A stretch of 64,000 nucleotides of DNA from NCBI GenBank assembly GCA_964036045.1, contig OZ038382.1, positions 144,906,961 through 144,970,960 on the forward strand, given 5' to 3'. Below, in pieces: positions 50,501-62,005 of this stretch. Every line of letters starts with the position of its first letter. The first letter of the stretch is position 1. Both the position numbers and the translations under genes were made by a program. Under the pieces are notes generated by a model that saw only the letters and a program-made list of their open reading frames with translations, did not search any database and was not told the origin of the DNA. The stretch is from Eutreptiella sp. 'Long Island Sound 2002' (lineage: Eukaryota; Euglenozoa; Euglenophyceae; Eutreptiales; Eutreptiaceae).

Positions 50501-53500
50501 AGTGTCCCAAAAAACCAGTGTCTTGCACCCGCTTTGTGCATGTCCTTTGTTCTGTGGGGGTCCCTTCTCAACACAACGAAAAGATTGTATTTGAAGCGAC
50601 ATCTCACGGCCCCGGCACCCCGTGCTGGGCATAGTGCGACCTCCTCCTCTTCGAAACGAGGCTTGGCCATCCGGTTGGCCGGCGCCTCTGACACCCCCGC
50701 TGCGTGATGGCTCTTCCGCACTGCAGGCCTCCGTACCAGTCGTTTTTGGAATGCATCCTCCCGCAACTGAAGTTCCCTGTCACACTGCATGTCCCGGGTA
50801 TCTGTCGACCTCTCTTTGATTGCCTGCAGCCCATGTGCACAATTTTTTTCAGGGACCAGGTCCTCAAATAGTAAGTGTGTGTCTATAGAATTGAGTTCGC
50901 CCCCCTTTTATGAATTTCATTTTTTTTTCCTCAGGCAAATCTTCTGATGAGGGTGGGCCCCAAACAACCCCCCCCACCCCGGGGGTTACCTAAGCTCAAG
51001 CCTCGTCCAAACATCAGCCAAGTCACCGGCCCCTGGGCAGGCGGTGCGCACTGTATTTTGTGCTATGCTCCAACCCGAATTTTCCATTCCAATTTCCTCC
51101 CTACCTCCCTCTGCATCTTCCAGCTCAAGTGACAGTTGTGCCCTGTGTGTGGGGCGTGTGCTCTCTTCTTTTCATCTGCTGTTATCCCATTGTCCCAAGC
51201 ATCCAGAGGGTGTTGGTATCACATGTGTATCTCCAAGAACAGCTTTGTATCCTGTGCTCTGGCCGCACACAACATTAGTCCCTCCGCCCCCCCCCCCCCC
51301 CTACACCTCCTCCACAACACAGTGCCTCTGCCTTGGTTTCTGGCGCCGTCACAGGCGTCGGTCCTGCCCCATCCTCTGCCATTTGCTTGAATGTGGAGGG
51401 CCGTTCTGACACCCAGAAAAGGGAGGCGAAGGGTATTCTGATTCGCAGAAAGACAGGGTCTTCAGAGTGCCGTTGCATTAGGCCTCCTCCAGATCCCACT
51501 TGGCAGTGGAGTACCAACAGAAAACATTTCTGGCTCAACGCCTTATTACTGCAGCGGAGATATGCGAGAGTCATGTTGTGATTTCCGGCAACGCTGCGCA
51601 TCACAACGGCCACCTGACATGGCCATATGTCGCTCAGTTGTCGTTGGTGTCATCTCCCGCTTTTTTCACTGCCGTCTGACCCCCTGTGTTCTCCTTCGGC
51701 TGCGTCACCGACGCCTCCCTCACCTTCACCCACGTTCCTCAGGTGGCAGCAGAAATTTCGTCGAAGAGATCGAGGACCATCCCATGGTCCATGCGTTGTT
51801 CGATGCCTTGCCCCCCGACAACCTGCCGCCTGCAAACCAGACGCTGCCGTATCCTTCGAAGGTGCCTCCTCAGAGCGACGCACATGGGAGGGCCAAGGGA
51901 CGGAGGGGCAGGGGGGGGCAGGGGAAGGCGATGCACGCTGGAAGGGCAAGTGTGGGAGGGGGAGTATTTGGAGAGGCAGGCAATGCATGAGGGCTTCGCT
52001 CACCCCATTTCAGTCCCCTCCCGCCGGACAAACAAAACATAGACGCGATTGGTTTAGTGGGGCTTTGAATTGTGTGCTGGCTGGCCCTAAGGACAATTGC
52101 CTTCATCATACACACTTGAGAATGATCAGCGCGTTGTGGGGCATTCATTTTCTGTCAGAGAGCCCCCCCCCCCCCCCCACCCCTCCCAGGCTGATTTCGG
52201 GGCTGTCGAGGAGGGGCTCTGGAATGGGGGCTGGAAGCCCTCCCCTCCCACCGCCCGGCAAATTCATTGCCTCCCCCCTCCCTGCCATTCAGCATCACAC
52301 GAGCTTAGTAAGGCCCCTGCACGGGTTCGGGGTACGCTGCCTGCCTTTATTGCTCTGGGGTACCACGGTCGTGCCCTGTTGGTTCTCGTGGTTCAGGATT
52401 GGGGCGAGAACCCTGGATTGGCCCTGACCTGTCTCTGGACTGGCGGGGTGGGCAGGAACCCCCTGTCCCAGTCGTCTTCAACAGGGCACGAGCCAAATGG
52501 TTGTTGCGTCCGTGGTGTTTGGGAGCGGCTCACATTTAGAAGGGCAGCTAGTTGTGTCAATGGGAAGCTCAGCTCCCAGTGTTGGGACGTTCTTTGTGTA
52601 TGTGCCATATTGAGTCTGAAGTGATTGGTTTTGCGAGTGTCTGTGTTGACGCCTGATTGATTCGCTGCAGAAGGTGAAGATCCTTCCGATTGGGGTTCTG
52701 CAGCCGGAGAAGATACACACGGAATTGAAGAATTTTATTCCGATGCGCAGAACGCGTTTGTTGATGTGCAAAGGTCCACGCCCTTGCCCTTGCGTCGCTT
52801 GATGGTGGACGGTCTTGGTAAGGTCACGTTGGAGCAGTGTATTGCATTGGAACGCACTGCCAAGAAAGGATGCCGAGGTACCACAGGCCGAAAAATTTGC
52901 ATGGGATGTGCCGTCCCCCAAATGGACCATGTGGCATCCGCAGCCAATCACTCTTACCCCTTTGCATACCATTGGGGCCCAGATTGAAGGGCTGCGGATC
53001 CCCCCCCGGCACTTTTTGCAAAGGTGTGGCATTGGTGCCTGCCTATTGTTACAGCTGAATAACCCCTGCACTAAATTATCACCCGCCCGCTTCCAAGAGA
53101 ACGCTTTTCCTGCGGCGTCTCTCATTTGCAATTTGGGTAATTGATCCCAGAGTGCACTAGTGTGTTATGTTTTATCACTGTTTTACACTCTGTCGTGGTA
53201 GTCAACCGCTGCTGTACGGTTTGCAGTGCCTTCTTTCGCACATTCTCTTCATGTAAGGCGTCAAGAAACAAAGGTGGCAGGCAACTAACAATATTTACAC
53301 GTTCATCTGTTGACACCAACACTCTTTGCACTAGAGATACTGCATGGAAGGCGCGATAAGGAATCTCACCCTTCCTTTATGGTGTGGAGGAGGGGCGTGA
53401 CTGTGGAATAGTGGAGACGCAGTTGGTGCTGGTGGGCAGGCGTGGCAAATACGTATTTTAGAACCTTAATTCCAGCTTTGTACCCCTTATGTGCCTGTGG

Positions 53501-56500
53501 CGCGCCTGCAGAACTCTAAGAACAATTCTCTCCCGTCACCTTGAGAAACCGAAGCAGTGGCGAAGAAGAAATAGAGCCAGGTACCGTAATGGAACTCAGC
53601 AGGCAAACCGTGCTTAAATGCATGTTGCTTATGTTCTCATTCTGCAGGTTTAACCAACCGAGACAGTCCGAGTGGATCTAGAAAAGATAAAGTCGCGAAG
53701 GTTGTTGTCTCATCGTTGCCCTCCTCTTACTCCACTGCGCACCTGCGGTGTGGGCTCGTCCGTGTACATGACCCCCACCCCCACCAAAGTCATCTCTTCT
53801 AAGGCTTATGATGAGTGTTGGCACCGAAAGCACCCGAAGAAAGTTGTTTGAGAAATGCATGTGGGTCTAGATACTCCGAAGGATCTCCAGTGTGTATGGG
53901 CCGTATGTTAATTTGGGACCTCCCAGTTTCCAAATGGGAGGGAATTCTAATGCCTTCAGCACGTCCGCGTCGCACAGAAGTGCTCAGAACGCACCAAACA
54001 AACCTTAAGACAGCTTTGTAATATTCTAGACTGTCACGGACACCCCGATTGGTACTGCATATGGCTCCATGGGTCTCTATGTACCCCCATCATCACCAAA
54101 TGTTGGGGCCATTGAAATGAAGGCCAAGAGGGTGATCCACAGACCGACCCATTTGGAGTAAGTTCATTTGCACGCCGTTGCTTCAGCCAAGGCAAGGACC
54201 GGCAAAGTGTAGAGCGCTGCTCAACAGGTACAATGCAAATTGCTCACACGTCGCGACCTTCTGTTGACCAATGCCCAAAGCGGAGTTGGTAAATGGCAAA
54301 TGTTCCCAAAGGAGTAGTAGCTCGAGCTACAGTTGCCGATGTTAGGCAGGGCCATGTTTGATTCTTGGGCTTGGGAAGGGAGATGAAGCAGTGACTCATG
54401 AAATGGGGTGGCAAAGGCCAACAGGGGAGTTACCCTGTGGCACAGCTGAGTGTCTTGCTCTGACTCGTCCTTATCTGAATGGCTCTCTGCCCCCAAAGTG
54501 TCCACGGGCTGTCCCCATCGTCCCAGGCATGGCGTGCACGCACCGTCTAGTGCCCCCCCCCCCCCCCTGCGTCGATCCAAACGGCCCCATTCAATTTGAT
54601 ATGAAGCCCCTAACCAATGGTGGGGCCCCTAGGTGCTATCTGCTGGTACTCTCTGTCGGCCCCGTGTGGTGTCAGGTGGGGGCACTTGGCCAGCATGGAT
54701 TGGCTGAACATTTGCAATTTTCAAGCATCCCCCAGTGGGCGCCATATAGAGCGAGGGGGACGGGGGAGGGGGTGTGAAGGGGATCCTGGGGGGGGGGGGG
54801 CGTTCGATCCCCCTTACCCCGAGCCGGGGGGGGGGGGGGTCAGGAATCAGGAAAGGGGCTCCCGTGACAGAGCTCTTATAAAGTGGCAGGCTGGCTCAAT
54901 CGCCCCTGAGTCTGCTGCCAGAAGCAGTGGCTAGTGTCAGGGTTGGCTGCAGCTGCAACTATGGCACTGTCTCAATGTAGGCCAAGTGGGAGTGGGAATT
55001 GCAGGACCATGCTTGTCCCCAATGCACATGTACGCTCAGGCCACGCTGTTCTTCATTCCCTCCTTACAAAGACCAATGCGGCTTCTTGTGGTTCAGCAAG
55101 ACCTTGAATCGCAGCTTTCCATTACTATACGTTGCTTTTGGGTCATTGCTGCAGTCGGGGTAAGGGTGGACACGACCAGGCCTGCTTGCACATTGCATGT
55201 GCATTCTCTCCGGGCACCCACGAAATATGTCATGGACATGCTTCCAATGACGAAATAGCTTTGGTTGAGTGTAAGCCATGGCGGACATGCTCAGGGCTGG
55301 CTCCCCACCAACCCCTTGACCCCGTCCCCCGGACAGGGCTGCTGGTCCCACAACGCCAACAAAGGGCCGTCGGCCGACTTCATTAGGCCTTCATTCAGTT
55401 GGTAATGCACAAGGGCATAAGGGAAGGCAGGTGCATTCCCCAGCAAACTATGAGCACATTATTACGCCAGGTCAGATATGTCTGGGCTGGCATACACCTG
55501 GTGTGCTGACATCAAGCACCTCGAATAACCATGTTTCATTGTTGTAGTGGCTTAAGATGCTCCAACCAACATGAGGTTCAAATATGCGATGCATCCCTCC
55601 ATATATTTATGTACTTACATGGCCTACAATGTTTGATATGTTACCCTCGGGACCCAAACACCCCGAAATATTTTCAAAACCCCCCTGGGGATCTCCACAT
55701 GTTTGCCACCAGGCAAAAACATTTTATTTCCTCCGCAATGAGCATCCGCTCACGGCCGATTTTTTTTTAAGTTTTGACATATTCATATTCTGAGATTCCC
55801 CACCCTGGAAATCTATAGTTTAGAATCAGGCCTTTTTACTGAGTTGCAGAAATCCTGTTTTGCATCTGGATCTGGGTATGTTGATGCATTTCCAAGGCTT
55901 TTAAACGAATGCAGATGTACGATGTGTTTGCAACAGGGCAACACACAGTAAACAAAAACAAAGTAGATGTTCGGAAAGACCATGCTCTTGGTTGTTGTAT
56001 TGCCATGTCTGTCTCTTGCCCTACAGTTTAGAGCTGCATTTGCTGGGTATGGCTGTGCGGTGTCCATGGGACGCAGTGCAAAGTTTCCTCAGTATTGGGA
56101 GCACATGAAGACTTCAAAGTTCGTGGTGTGCCCTGCGGGAGACGACTACCAGAATTTTCGTGACACGGGTCTGCCTGTGCGTGCATGTGTGGCTGCGCCT
56201 TCGTTTTTCATGTTGCTCCCTGGCCGGCGGGTGTCGGTTACGGGGCACCCGCTTGTGATTGCCGGTCACCGAGGAGCGTTAGTTGCTGTCAGTCAACCGG
56301 CAGCCGCTGTCAGTCTATCGCCAACAGCCATCTAGGGATTACATTGTTTTGAGGCGATGGTGGTTACTGCTTCCACAAGGGTCTTTTGAGGTTGTCAGTT
56401 TGGTCATAATTTCAGGGGCGTCCCCAGTACTCCGAAAGTATGCGCTTTACTTCTGACGGCCCTCACGACTTCTGACAGTCATCACATCCTCTTGCGCAGA

Positions 56501-57704
56501 GGCCATTGTGGCTGGGGCTATCCCCATAATGGACTACCAGCCCTGGTTGGAGGAACTGCGCAGTGAGCTACCCGTTGTCACAGTCACCGATTGGTCGCAG
56601 GTGACACCAAAATGGTTAAATGCGAAGTATGCGGAGGTGCAGCAAAAGGCAGCAGATGGCATCTACAATCTTGCAAAGGTCTGTCTGCACTTCATGTGTG
56701 CAGGTTGTAGCGCGAGACATGACCCCCTCACCCACCCAAATTGAGATTTTCATCAGATCACAAGAAGATAAACGGAACCTTGGCCGACGACGCAAGGGTT
56801 CAACCCGCCTCAGTCGTGGTCATTCACAAGCCCAATGCATCATCCCTGCCACTGCCCCTGGAATTTGCTTGCACAGTGTTCCAGGCGAAAGAAGGGGAGC
56901 AGCAGCAGCTGGTAACCTGCTAGGACACAACCAGGCACGGAGTGTCTTCTGCCCGCATGTGTGCTATGGCGGGTCTGGGGGGGATGAGAACAGTCTGGGC
57001 GGCCCTAAGGCTGGGCATCTGAGGTGTTGGGCCGAGTGGTGCCCGGCGAAGACGGTAGCCGTGAGTTCTACTCTTGTGACGGGCTGAATCCCATCCCCCC
57101 CTCCCCCTATGCGCGAGAGGATAACTTTCTGCTTGCCTTCTGCAAGATCAGAAAATGAAACTCGTTTGTGGTCTGTTACCCCTGAAATATGGGGCTGCAC
57201 TGGGGACGGCTATATTGGCACACCTCGTTGCTTCATGGGGGGTGGTCATCAGGGTTTGTGCCCGGTGCTCTGGGCCCTGGCAGTGGGACTGGGGGAGTCC
57301 TACGCTGAGGCTGCCACTGAGATTGTGGGTCAGGTGGCCCACAGACCTCCAAAAGGGGAACCCACAACTGAACTTCCAAAGTGCACAGGGCTGTCCAGGT
57401 GCCTGTGGCGGGACAGCGGGGCTACATAGCAGGGGGCTGCACAGCAAAGGCTTTGAAATGCCACTGGTCCATGAGCACACAGTGACACACCATCGTTGCC
57501 TCGTCGCAGGTCTATTTACCGTATTGGCTGTACCAGATGAGCGCGACCCACGACATCCCCACTTCCAATGACACCTACCCCTACGTGACGGAGGGCTGCA
57601 ATGAGACGCGGTTGGATGAGTTGGATTTTCACCCGGGTCAGAACTGGACGACTTACCTCTGTAAAAATGCGTCCAAAGTCAAGAACGTGACGGATACATT
57701 CTGA
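44578..57704 (+). CDS. Golgi type II membrane glycosyltransferase, exostosin/GT47-like (partial exon model)
   Basis: Probable secretory-pathway sugar transferase. Exon 1 (44578-45365) starts at the first ATG. It encodes a short basic cytosolic tail, a signal anchor at about residues 16-35 (WIGFFFFIMLLTMSWVLWYM), then about 220 residues of Pro/Gly/Ala/Glu-rich stem. Exons 45466-45536 and 46021-46127 follow in phase. Probable middle exons: about 46623-46838, 47765-47846, 49397-49500, 51743-51861 (ending TLPYPSK) and 52671-52773 (KVKILPIGVLQPEKI, RRTRLLMCKG). The C-terminus is clear: 56027-56168, 56500-56678 and 57510-57704, giving YWEHMKTSKFVVCPAGDDYQ, NFRDTEAIVAGAIPIMDYQP and a last exon with NDT, NET, NWT, NAS and NVT glycosylation sequons. 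The FVVCPAGD...FR-x-E-A-x-AGAIPI pattern matches the nucleotide-sugar-binding half of exostosin-type enzymes; CPRG is the commoner form. The exons from 52774 to 56026 are unresolved. Confidence 0.7.
47890..48700 (+). repeat. Degenerate ATATGCA(TA)TGCAAAxTTGGGCGCAGTG repeats in an intron
   Basis: Irregular copies of GAATATGCATATGCAAA followed by TTGGGCGCAGTG occur around 47907-48080 and again at 48500-48680. They are separated by a GAAT-tetranucleotide run at about 48438-48460. This insertion-like, AT-richer block contains no convincing exon. Confidence 0.5.
52774..56026. other. Unresolved introns and exons of the glycosyltransferase
   Basis: The expected conserved middle of the catalytic domain should lie here. 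One candidate is about 53513-53615 (RTLRTILSRHLEKPKQWRRR), which would fit after LLMCKG, but I could not join it in phase. Poly-C and poly-G tracts occur at 54554, 54790 and 54828. Confidence 0.35.
56027..57704 (+). other. Glycosyltransferase C-terminal domain, last three exons
   Basis: The 56168/56500 junction splits a codon so that ACG-G joins AG to give T-E, completing NFRDTEAIVAGAIPIMD. This is the expected R-x-x-E-A-l-x-x-G-x-I-P-I block of the domain, and it confirms the splice sites. The exon at 56500-56678 continues with LPVVTVTDWSQVTPKWLNAK and ends in phase 0. The last exon begins VYLPYWLYQM and stops at TGA 57702-57704, leaving a lumenal tail rich in N-glycosylation sites. Confidence 0.85.
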
Positions 57705-58650
57705 TGCATTGAAGTAGTGTTGAAGGCCGCAGTGCCGATTTTGCGACCATTTTCTCAGGTTAGTCCCGCCGGAGTATGAGCAGCACAAGGGCTGTCCAAG
57801 GGCGTCCGGGTTGCACGTTGGCATCAGGTTGGCTGGCGGGGACGTGGGGATGGGGCCCCTGGAATCGCACGCATGTGCACTTACTCGTTGGCCTGTCCGT
57901 TACTTACTGTTCCAGTCCACGCTCCGCCATGTACATGCCAGTCCTCATCTATCGCTGCGCTTCCTCATGCACCCCTTTGCCTGTCTGAATGACAGCGAGC
58001 TTGCTGCCCTGGTTTTGCCTCGGATGGCGTGCTGTACTCATTGCTGCATTGATGGTTTTCTGGGAAGAGTTCAGGTGGTGAGCAAAGATCAGATGTTTTC
58101 TCACCAACTCCCCCCCCCCTTTTTTTTCTGTGGAACGCCAAGGCCGTAGTTCGTGATCTGGTGACCATTGCCCCGTGTTGTCAAAATTCCTCCTCCCAAC
58201 CCCAACCCTCATTTGCTGGACATGGGGCACCCCGGCGCACAGAGGCGCACTAACCGTGGGGAGCACACCATGTTGCACTATGACCGCACGTGATTCTGGG
58301 GGGTTTTCCCAGACAGTCTGCGGTTTCGCATGCTTCGTCAATCATTTCGAAAGTCGGTCACAACAACCCACAGAAACTCGTGAGGGCAGGGCTGCCTCGC
58401 GGTTCTGAAACAGACCCTGCATGCACAGCGCGGCGCATGTCGCACACCTCCCCAAGGCCCGGGCCCTTTGGTCAGCAGTCGCTCGATGCCCTTTTCTCTC
58501 CGCGGAGGGACTGCATTCAACCGAAGGTGGCCTGATGCAGTGGGGCACCGTGAGGTGCTCACGCTGACAGGCCCCCTCCCCACCTCCTCGGGCAACGGAC
58601 CCGAGCCGTGCAGAGACTCTGCTGGACTAGAGGTCTCGAGTGAAAATGTG
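57705..58650. other. No gene seen downstream of the glycosyltransferase
   Basis: Overlapping short frames on both strands and a C/T run at about 58111-58128. Nothing recognisable. Confidence 0.35.
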
Positions 58651-58703
58651 TATGTTCTAATTTGTGTGATTTTTTTTTTTGCGGTACATGTGTGTAACAA
58701 AAA

Positions 58704-58797
58704 AATTGTCTAGTCGTGTAATTTTTTTTTGCGGTAAGTCGTGTAAGCCGGTCACACGCATTACCGCAAAAAAAATTACACGACTTACCGCAAAAAA
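58704..58797. repeat. Near-perfect AT-rich hairpin
   Basis: GTCGTGTAA-T9-GCGGTAA is followed after a short loop (GTCGTGTAAGCCGGTCACACGCA) by its complement TTACCGC-A8-TTACACGAC, differing by one base in the homopolymer. Two further copies of the TTACACGACTTACCGC motif follow by 58880. Confidence 0.85.
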
Positions 58798-59389
58798 AAT
58801 AAAATTACACAATGTGACGATTTTTTCCTACACGCGTTTACAGCAAAAATAAAAAAATTACACGACTTACCGCAAAAAAAATAAAATTACACAATGTGAC
58901 GATTTTTTCCTACACGCGTTTACCGCAAAAATAAAAAAAATTACACGACTTTACCGCAAAGAAGCAATTACCAATTTTACTGAAAATGCATGCATGTAGA
59001 CAATGTGCCCACCTGTGGCCACGTAGTGGCCGCTAGGCTTATGTAGCCCGTGCCATGGGCCCTCCGAAAACCCCAAAATTTTTGTTGTGTAGGCTATTTA
59101 GTGGCACCTGAAAAAAATTTCACATTTCGACTTTTTCCGAAACCCTTCTGTTGCCCCTAGGTTGGGTTTGGGTGATCATTTGGTGACAATACGGGTACTT
59201 GAGCACCCATGGGGACCCACGTAGTGGCCACTGGGCCCATCTAGCCCGAGCCATGGGCCCCCCAAAAGCTTCGAAATTGCTGTTTGTAGGTGGTTCAATG
59301 GCATTTGGTGCACAGACCGCTTCAGCAGTTTTCCACCCTCTACAGGTCAAAAATGGAAAATTTTGCAATTTTTTTTTGATATTGTGACC

Positions 59390-60110
59390 ACTCACAATGA
59401 TGAAATATGCTATGTAAAGCATGTTTTAGCCCCTCTTTCTGTGGCTTTCACCCTATTTGGGTGTTGGGGGGGGCTCCCAAGGGGGCCATGGCACAACCTG
59501 CTTATGTATGCAGTTTTCTATCCTCGGCAACTGAAAAATGGAAATTTCCAAAACTGATTTTTTTTTAATATTCTTACCATCCAAAATGATCAAATATCCT
59601 ATGTAAAGCATGTTTTAGCCCCTGTTTATGTGTTTTTCACCCTATTTGGGTGTTGGGGGGGGGGGGGGGGCTCCCAAGGGGTCTAGGGCACAACCTGCTT
59701 ATGCAGTTTACCAGCCTCGGCAACTGAAAAATGGAAATTTCCAATTTAATATTCTTACCATCCAAAATGATCAAATATCCTATGTAAAGCATGTTTTGGC
59801 CCCTCTTTATGTGTTTTTCATCCTATTTGGGTGTTTTGGGGTGAAGGGGGGCTCCCAAGGGGGCCGGGGCACAACCTGCTTATGCAGTTTTCCGGCCTCG
59901 GCAGCTCAAAAATGGAAATTTCTGAAACTGATCCAAATCCAATCCAATCCAATCCAAAATGATCAAATATCCTATGTAAGGCATGTTTTAGCCCCTCTTT
60001 ATGTGTTTTTCACCTTATTTGGGTGTTGGGGGGGGGGGGGCTCCCCAAGGGCGTGGGGCACAACTTGCTTATGTAGTTTTATAGCCTCGGCAGCTCAAAA
60101 ATGGTCGTTC
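59390..60110 (+). repeat. About 190-bp tandem repeat, four copies
   Basis: TATGTAAAGCATGTTTTAGC recurs at about 59410, 59599, 59777 and 59974 (with small changes). Each copy is followed by TTTTTCACCCTATTTGGGTG, a G-run of 7 to 15, CTCCCAAGGGG and a GCACAACCTGCTTATG segment. The G-run length differs in each copy. Confidence 0.85.
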
Positions 60111-60179
60111 CTCTCCCCTCTTCGAGGTGCCTTGCCGAAGGCAATATAATTTTACTGAAAATGCATGCCAGTAGGTGAT

Positions 60180-61025
60180 GTGGATGGGGGCCTATGGGGA
60201 CCTATGGGGACTTGTGGGGACCTATGGGGGCCTATGGGGACCTATCGGGGCTTGTGGGGACCTATGGGGACCTATGGGGGACCTATGGGGGCCTATGGGG
60301 GCCTATGGGGATCTATCGGGGCCTATGGGGACCTATGGGGACCTATGGGGGCCTATGGGGACCTATGGGGGCCTGTGGGGGCCTATGGGGGCCTATGAAG
60401 GCCTATGGGGACCTATGGGGGCCTATGGGGACCTATGGGGACCCGTTGGCACCTATGGGCACCTATGGGAACCTATGGGCGCCTATGGGGACCTATGGGG
60501 ACCTATGGGGGCCTATGGGGGCCTATGGGGGCTTGTGGGGACCTATGGGGACCTATGGGGACCTGTTGGCACCTATGGGCACCTATGGGGACCTATGGGA
60601 ACCTATGGGCGCCTATGGGGGCCTGTGGAGACATATGCGGTCCTATGGGGACTCATTGGCATCTATGGGGACCTTTGGGGACCCATTGGCACCTATGGGG
60701 ACCTATGGGGGCCTGTGGGGACCTATGGGGACCTATGGGGACCTGTTGGCACCTATGGGCACCTATGGGGACCTATGGGAACCTGTGGGCGCCTATGGGG
60801 GCCTGTGGGGGCCTATGGGGACTCATTGGCATCTATGGGGACCTTTGGGGACCCATTGGCACCTATGGGGACCTATGGGGACCTATGGGGACCTATGGGG
60901 GCCTATGGGGGCCTATGGGGGCCTACGGGGACCTATGAGGACCTATGGGGGCCTATGGGGACCTTTGGGGACCCATTGGCACCTATGGGGACCTATCGGG
61001 GCCTATGGGAACCTATGGGGTGGGG
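60180..61025 (+). repeat. 10-bp minisatellite GGGGACCTAT, about 83 units
   Basis: An almost unbroken run of decamers CCTATGGGGA / CCTATGGGGG with variants (CACCTATGGG, ACCTGTTGGC). The period is exactly 10 bp, so each forward frame cycles through the same decapeptide (GPMGTYGDLW and variants) and all three stay open for 170-370 codons. Those frames are a by-product of the period and are not evidence of a protein. Confidence 0.95.
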
Positions 61026-61756
61026 GGCATCAACTTTTTTCACACCCATTTTGACACCAACCCCCCCCCCCTTCCTCCAAGCATCAGATCTATATCAGAC
61101 ATATCACACATCTTGTTGTATACACTGCAAAAACAACATGCCACATCAGACATCAGACATCAAACTTTATACACAATCCTGCCATGGCCCTGTCAGGACT
61201 CTGTTCTTGGGCCTGATTTTGCGTCTAGTGCCAATGACTCCATGTGAAACTATGTTGTATTGGCCGAGTCCCAACTAATTGGTGGCCACGCAGAGTACTA
61301 TGTGCTTTGTGGAGCCGGCGTCCCATCGTTAAGGTCGCTGTGGGGTGCCATACGGAACCGGCAGCTTTACATATTGCGCATGGATTGCAAAGGTTCCATT
61401 TCTTTCAATTTTTCAATTTTTTTTTTATGATTTACACGACTTACCGCAAAAAAAAATTACATGCATTTACCGCAAAAAAAAATTACATGACTAGACGATT
61501 TTTTCGTACACGACTTACATTTTTTACAGTGAAAATGGTGCGTGCCAATTTATTTCTTAGGGATATCTCTCATTATACCAAAATCATGTACCTCAGTGAC
61601 CGCGCCCCATTTGATTTCTGCCAGTGACCAGTGCTTGACCGACTTCGACTTCGAAATGTAAGCCGACATCGTACAGCAACCGCCAGCCTTGGCGGCAATA
61701 GTCCCTATGGCTACCCACCGCCATCATCGGGGTGCTGGGATGCCACCTTACCACCC

Positions 61757-62005
61757 ATGCAGCACTGGCTGGCAGCAACGCCTTGCATCAGTGGCCGGAT
61801 CTCTCTCAGCGCCCATGGCCGCAGCCAGGCCGTGGTCGCCGCTGTGAAGGGACGAACCCTGATTCCAGAGATATGGCAGGTCGCCGCCTGCCCCGCTCAT
61901 GAATGCTGCCCTTCAGTGGCCCTCCAGAAGGCCATTGAGAGCCTCACAGCCGCGATTGCAAGCATGCGGGCTCAGCTGAGCCATCCCGGGCTGGCTGGCA
62001 CATGA
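61757..62005 (+). CDS. Possible terminal exon or small ORF, unknown
   Basis: From ATG 61757 the frame runs 82 codons to TGA. Its C-terminal half is alanine-rich and helical (KAIESLTAAIASMRAQLSHP), with GC-rich third positions unlike the flanking intron-like DNA. The frame is open upstream to 61631, so this may be the end of an exon. I do not recognise it. Confidence 0.25.
   Translation: MQHWLAATPCISGRISLSAHGRSQAVVAAVKGRTLIPEIWQVAACPAHECCPSVALQKAIESLTAAIASMRAQLSHPGLAGT

Larger units (their letters stand above)
58656..61535. mobile_element. Unit bounded by AT-rich inverted repeats
   Basis: The left border has AATTGTCTAGTCGTGTAATTTTTTTTTGCGGTAAGTCGTGTAA (read in two overlapping pieces: TTGTCTAGTCGTGTAA and TTTTTTGCGGTAAGTCGTG). 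The right border (61430-61515) carries the complement, TTACACGACTTACCGCAAAA ... TACATGACTAGACGATTTTT. Arms of about 80 bp are imperfect. The interior is not protein-coding: four copies of a ~190-bp repeat and a long 10-bp minisatellite. No target duplication was identified, so transposition is inferred only from the arms. Confidence 0.45.

Noticed and set aside
60175-61278. 367-codon ORF of WGPMGTYGDL repeats
   Set aside because: All three forward frames are open with the same peptide because the DNA period is 10 bp. There is no sign of selection for one frame.
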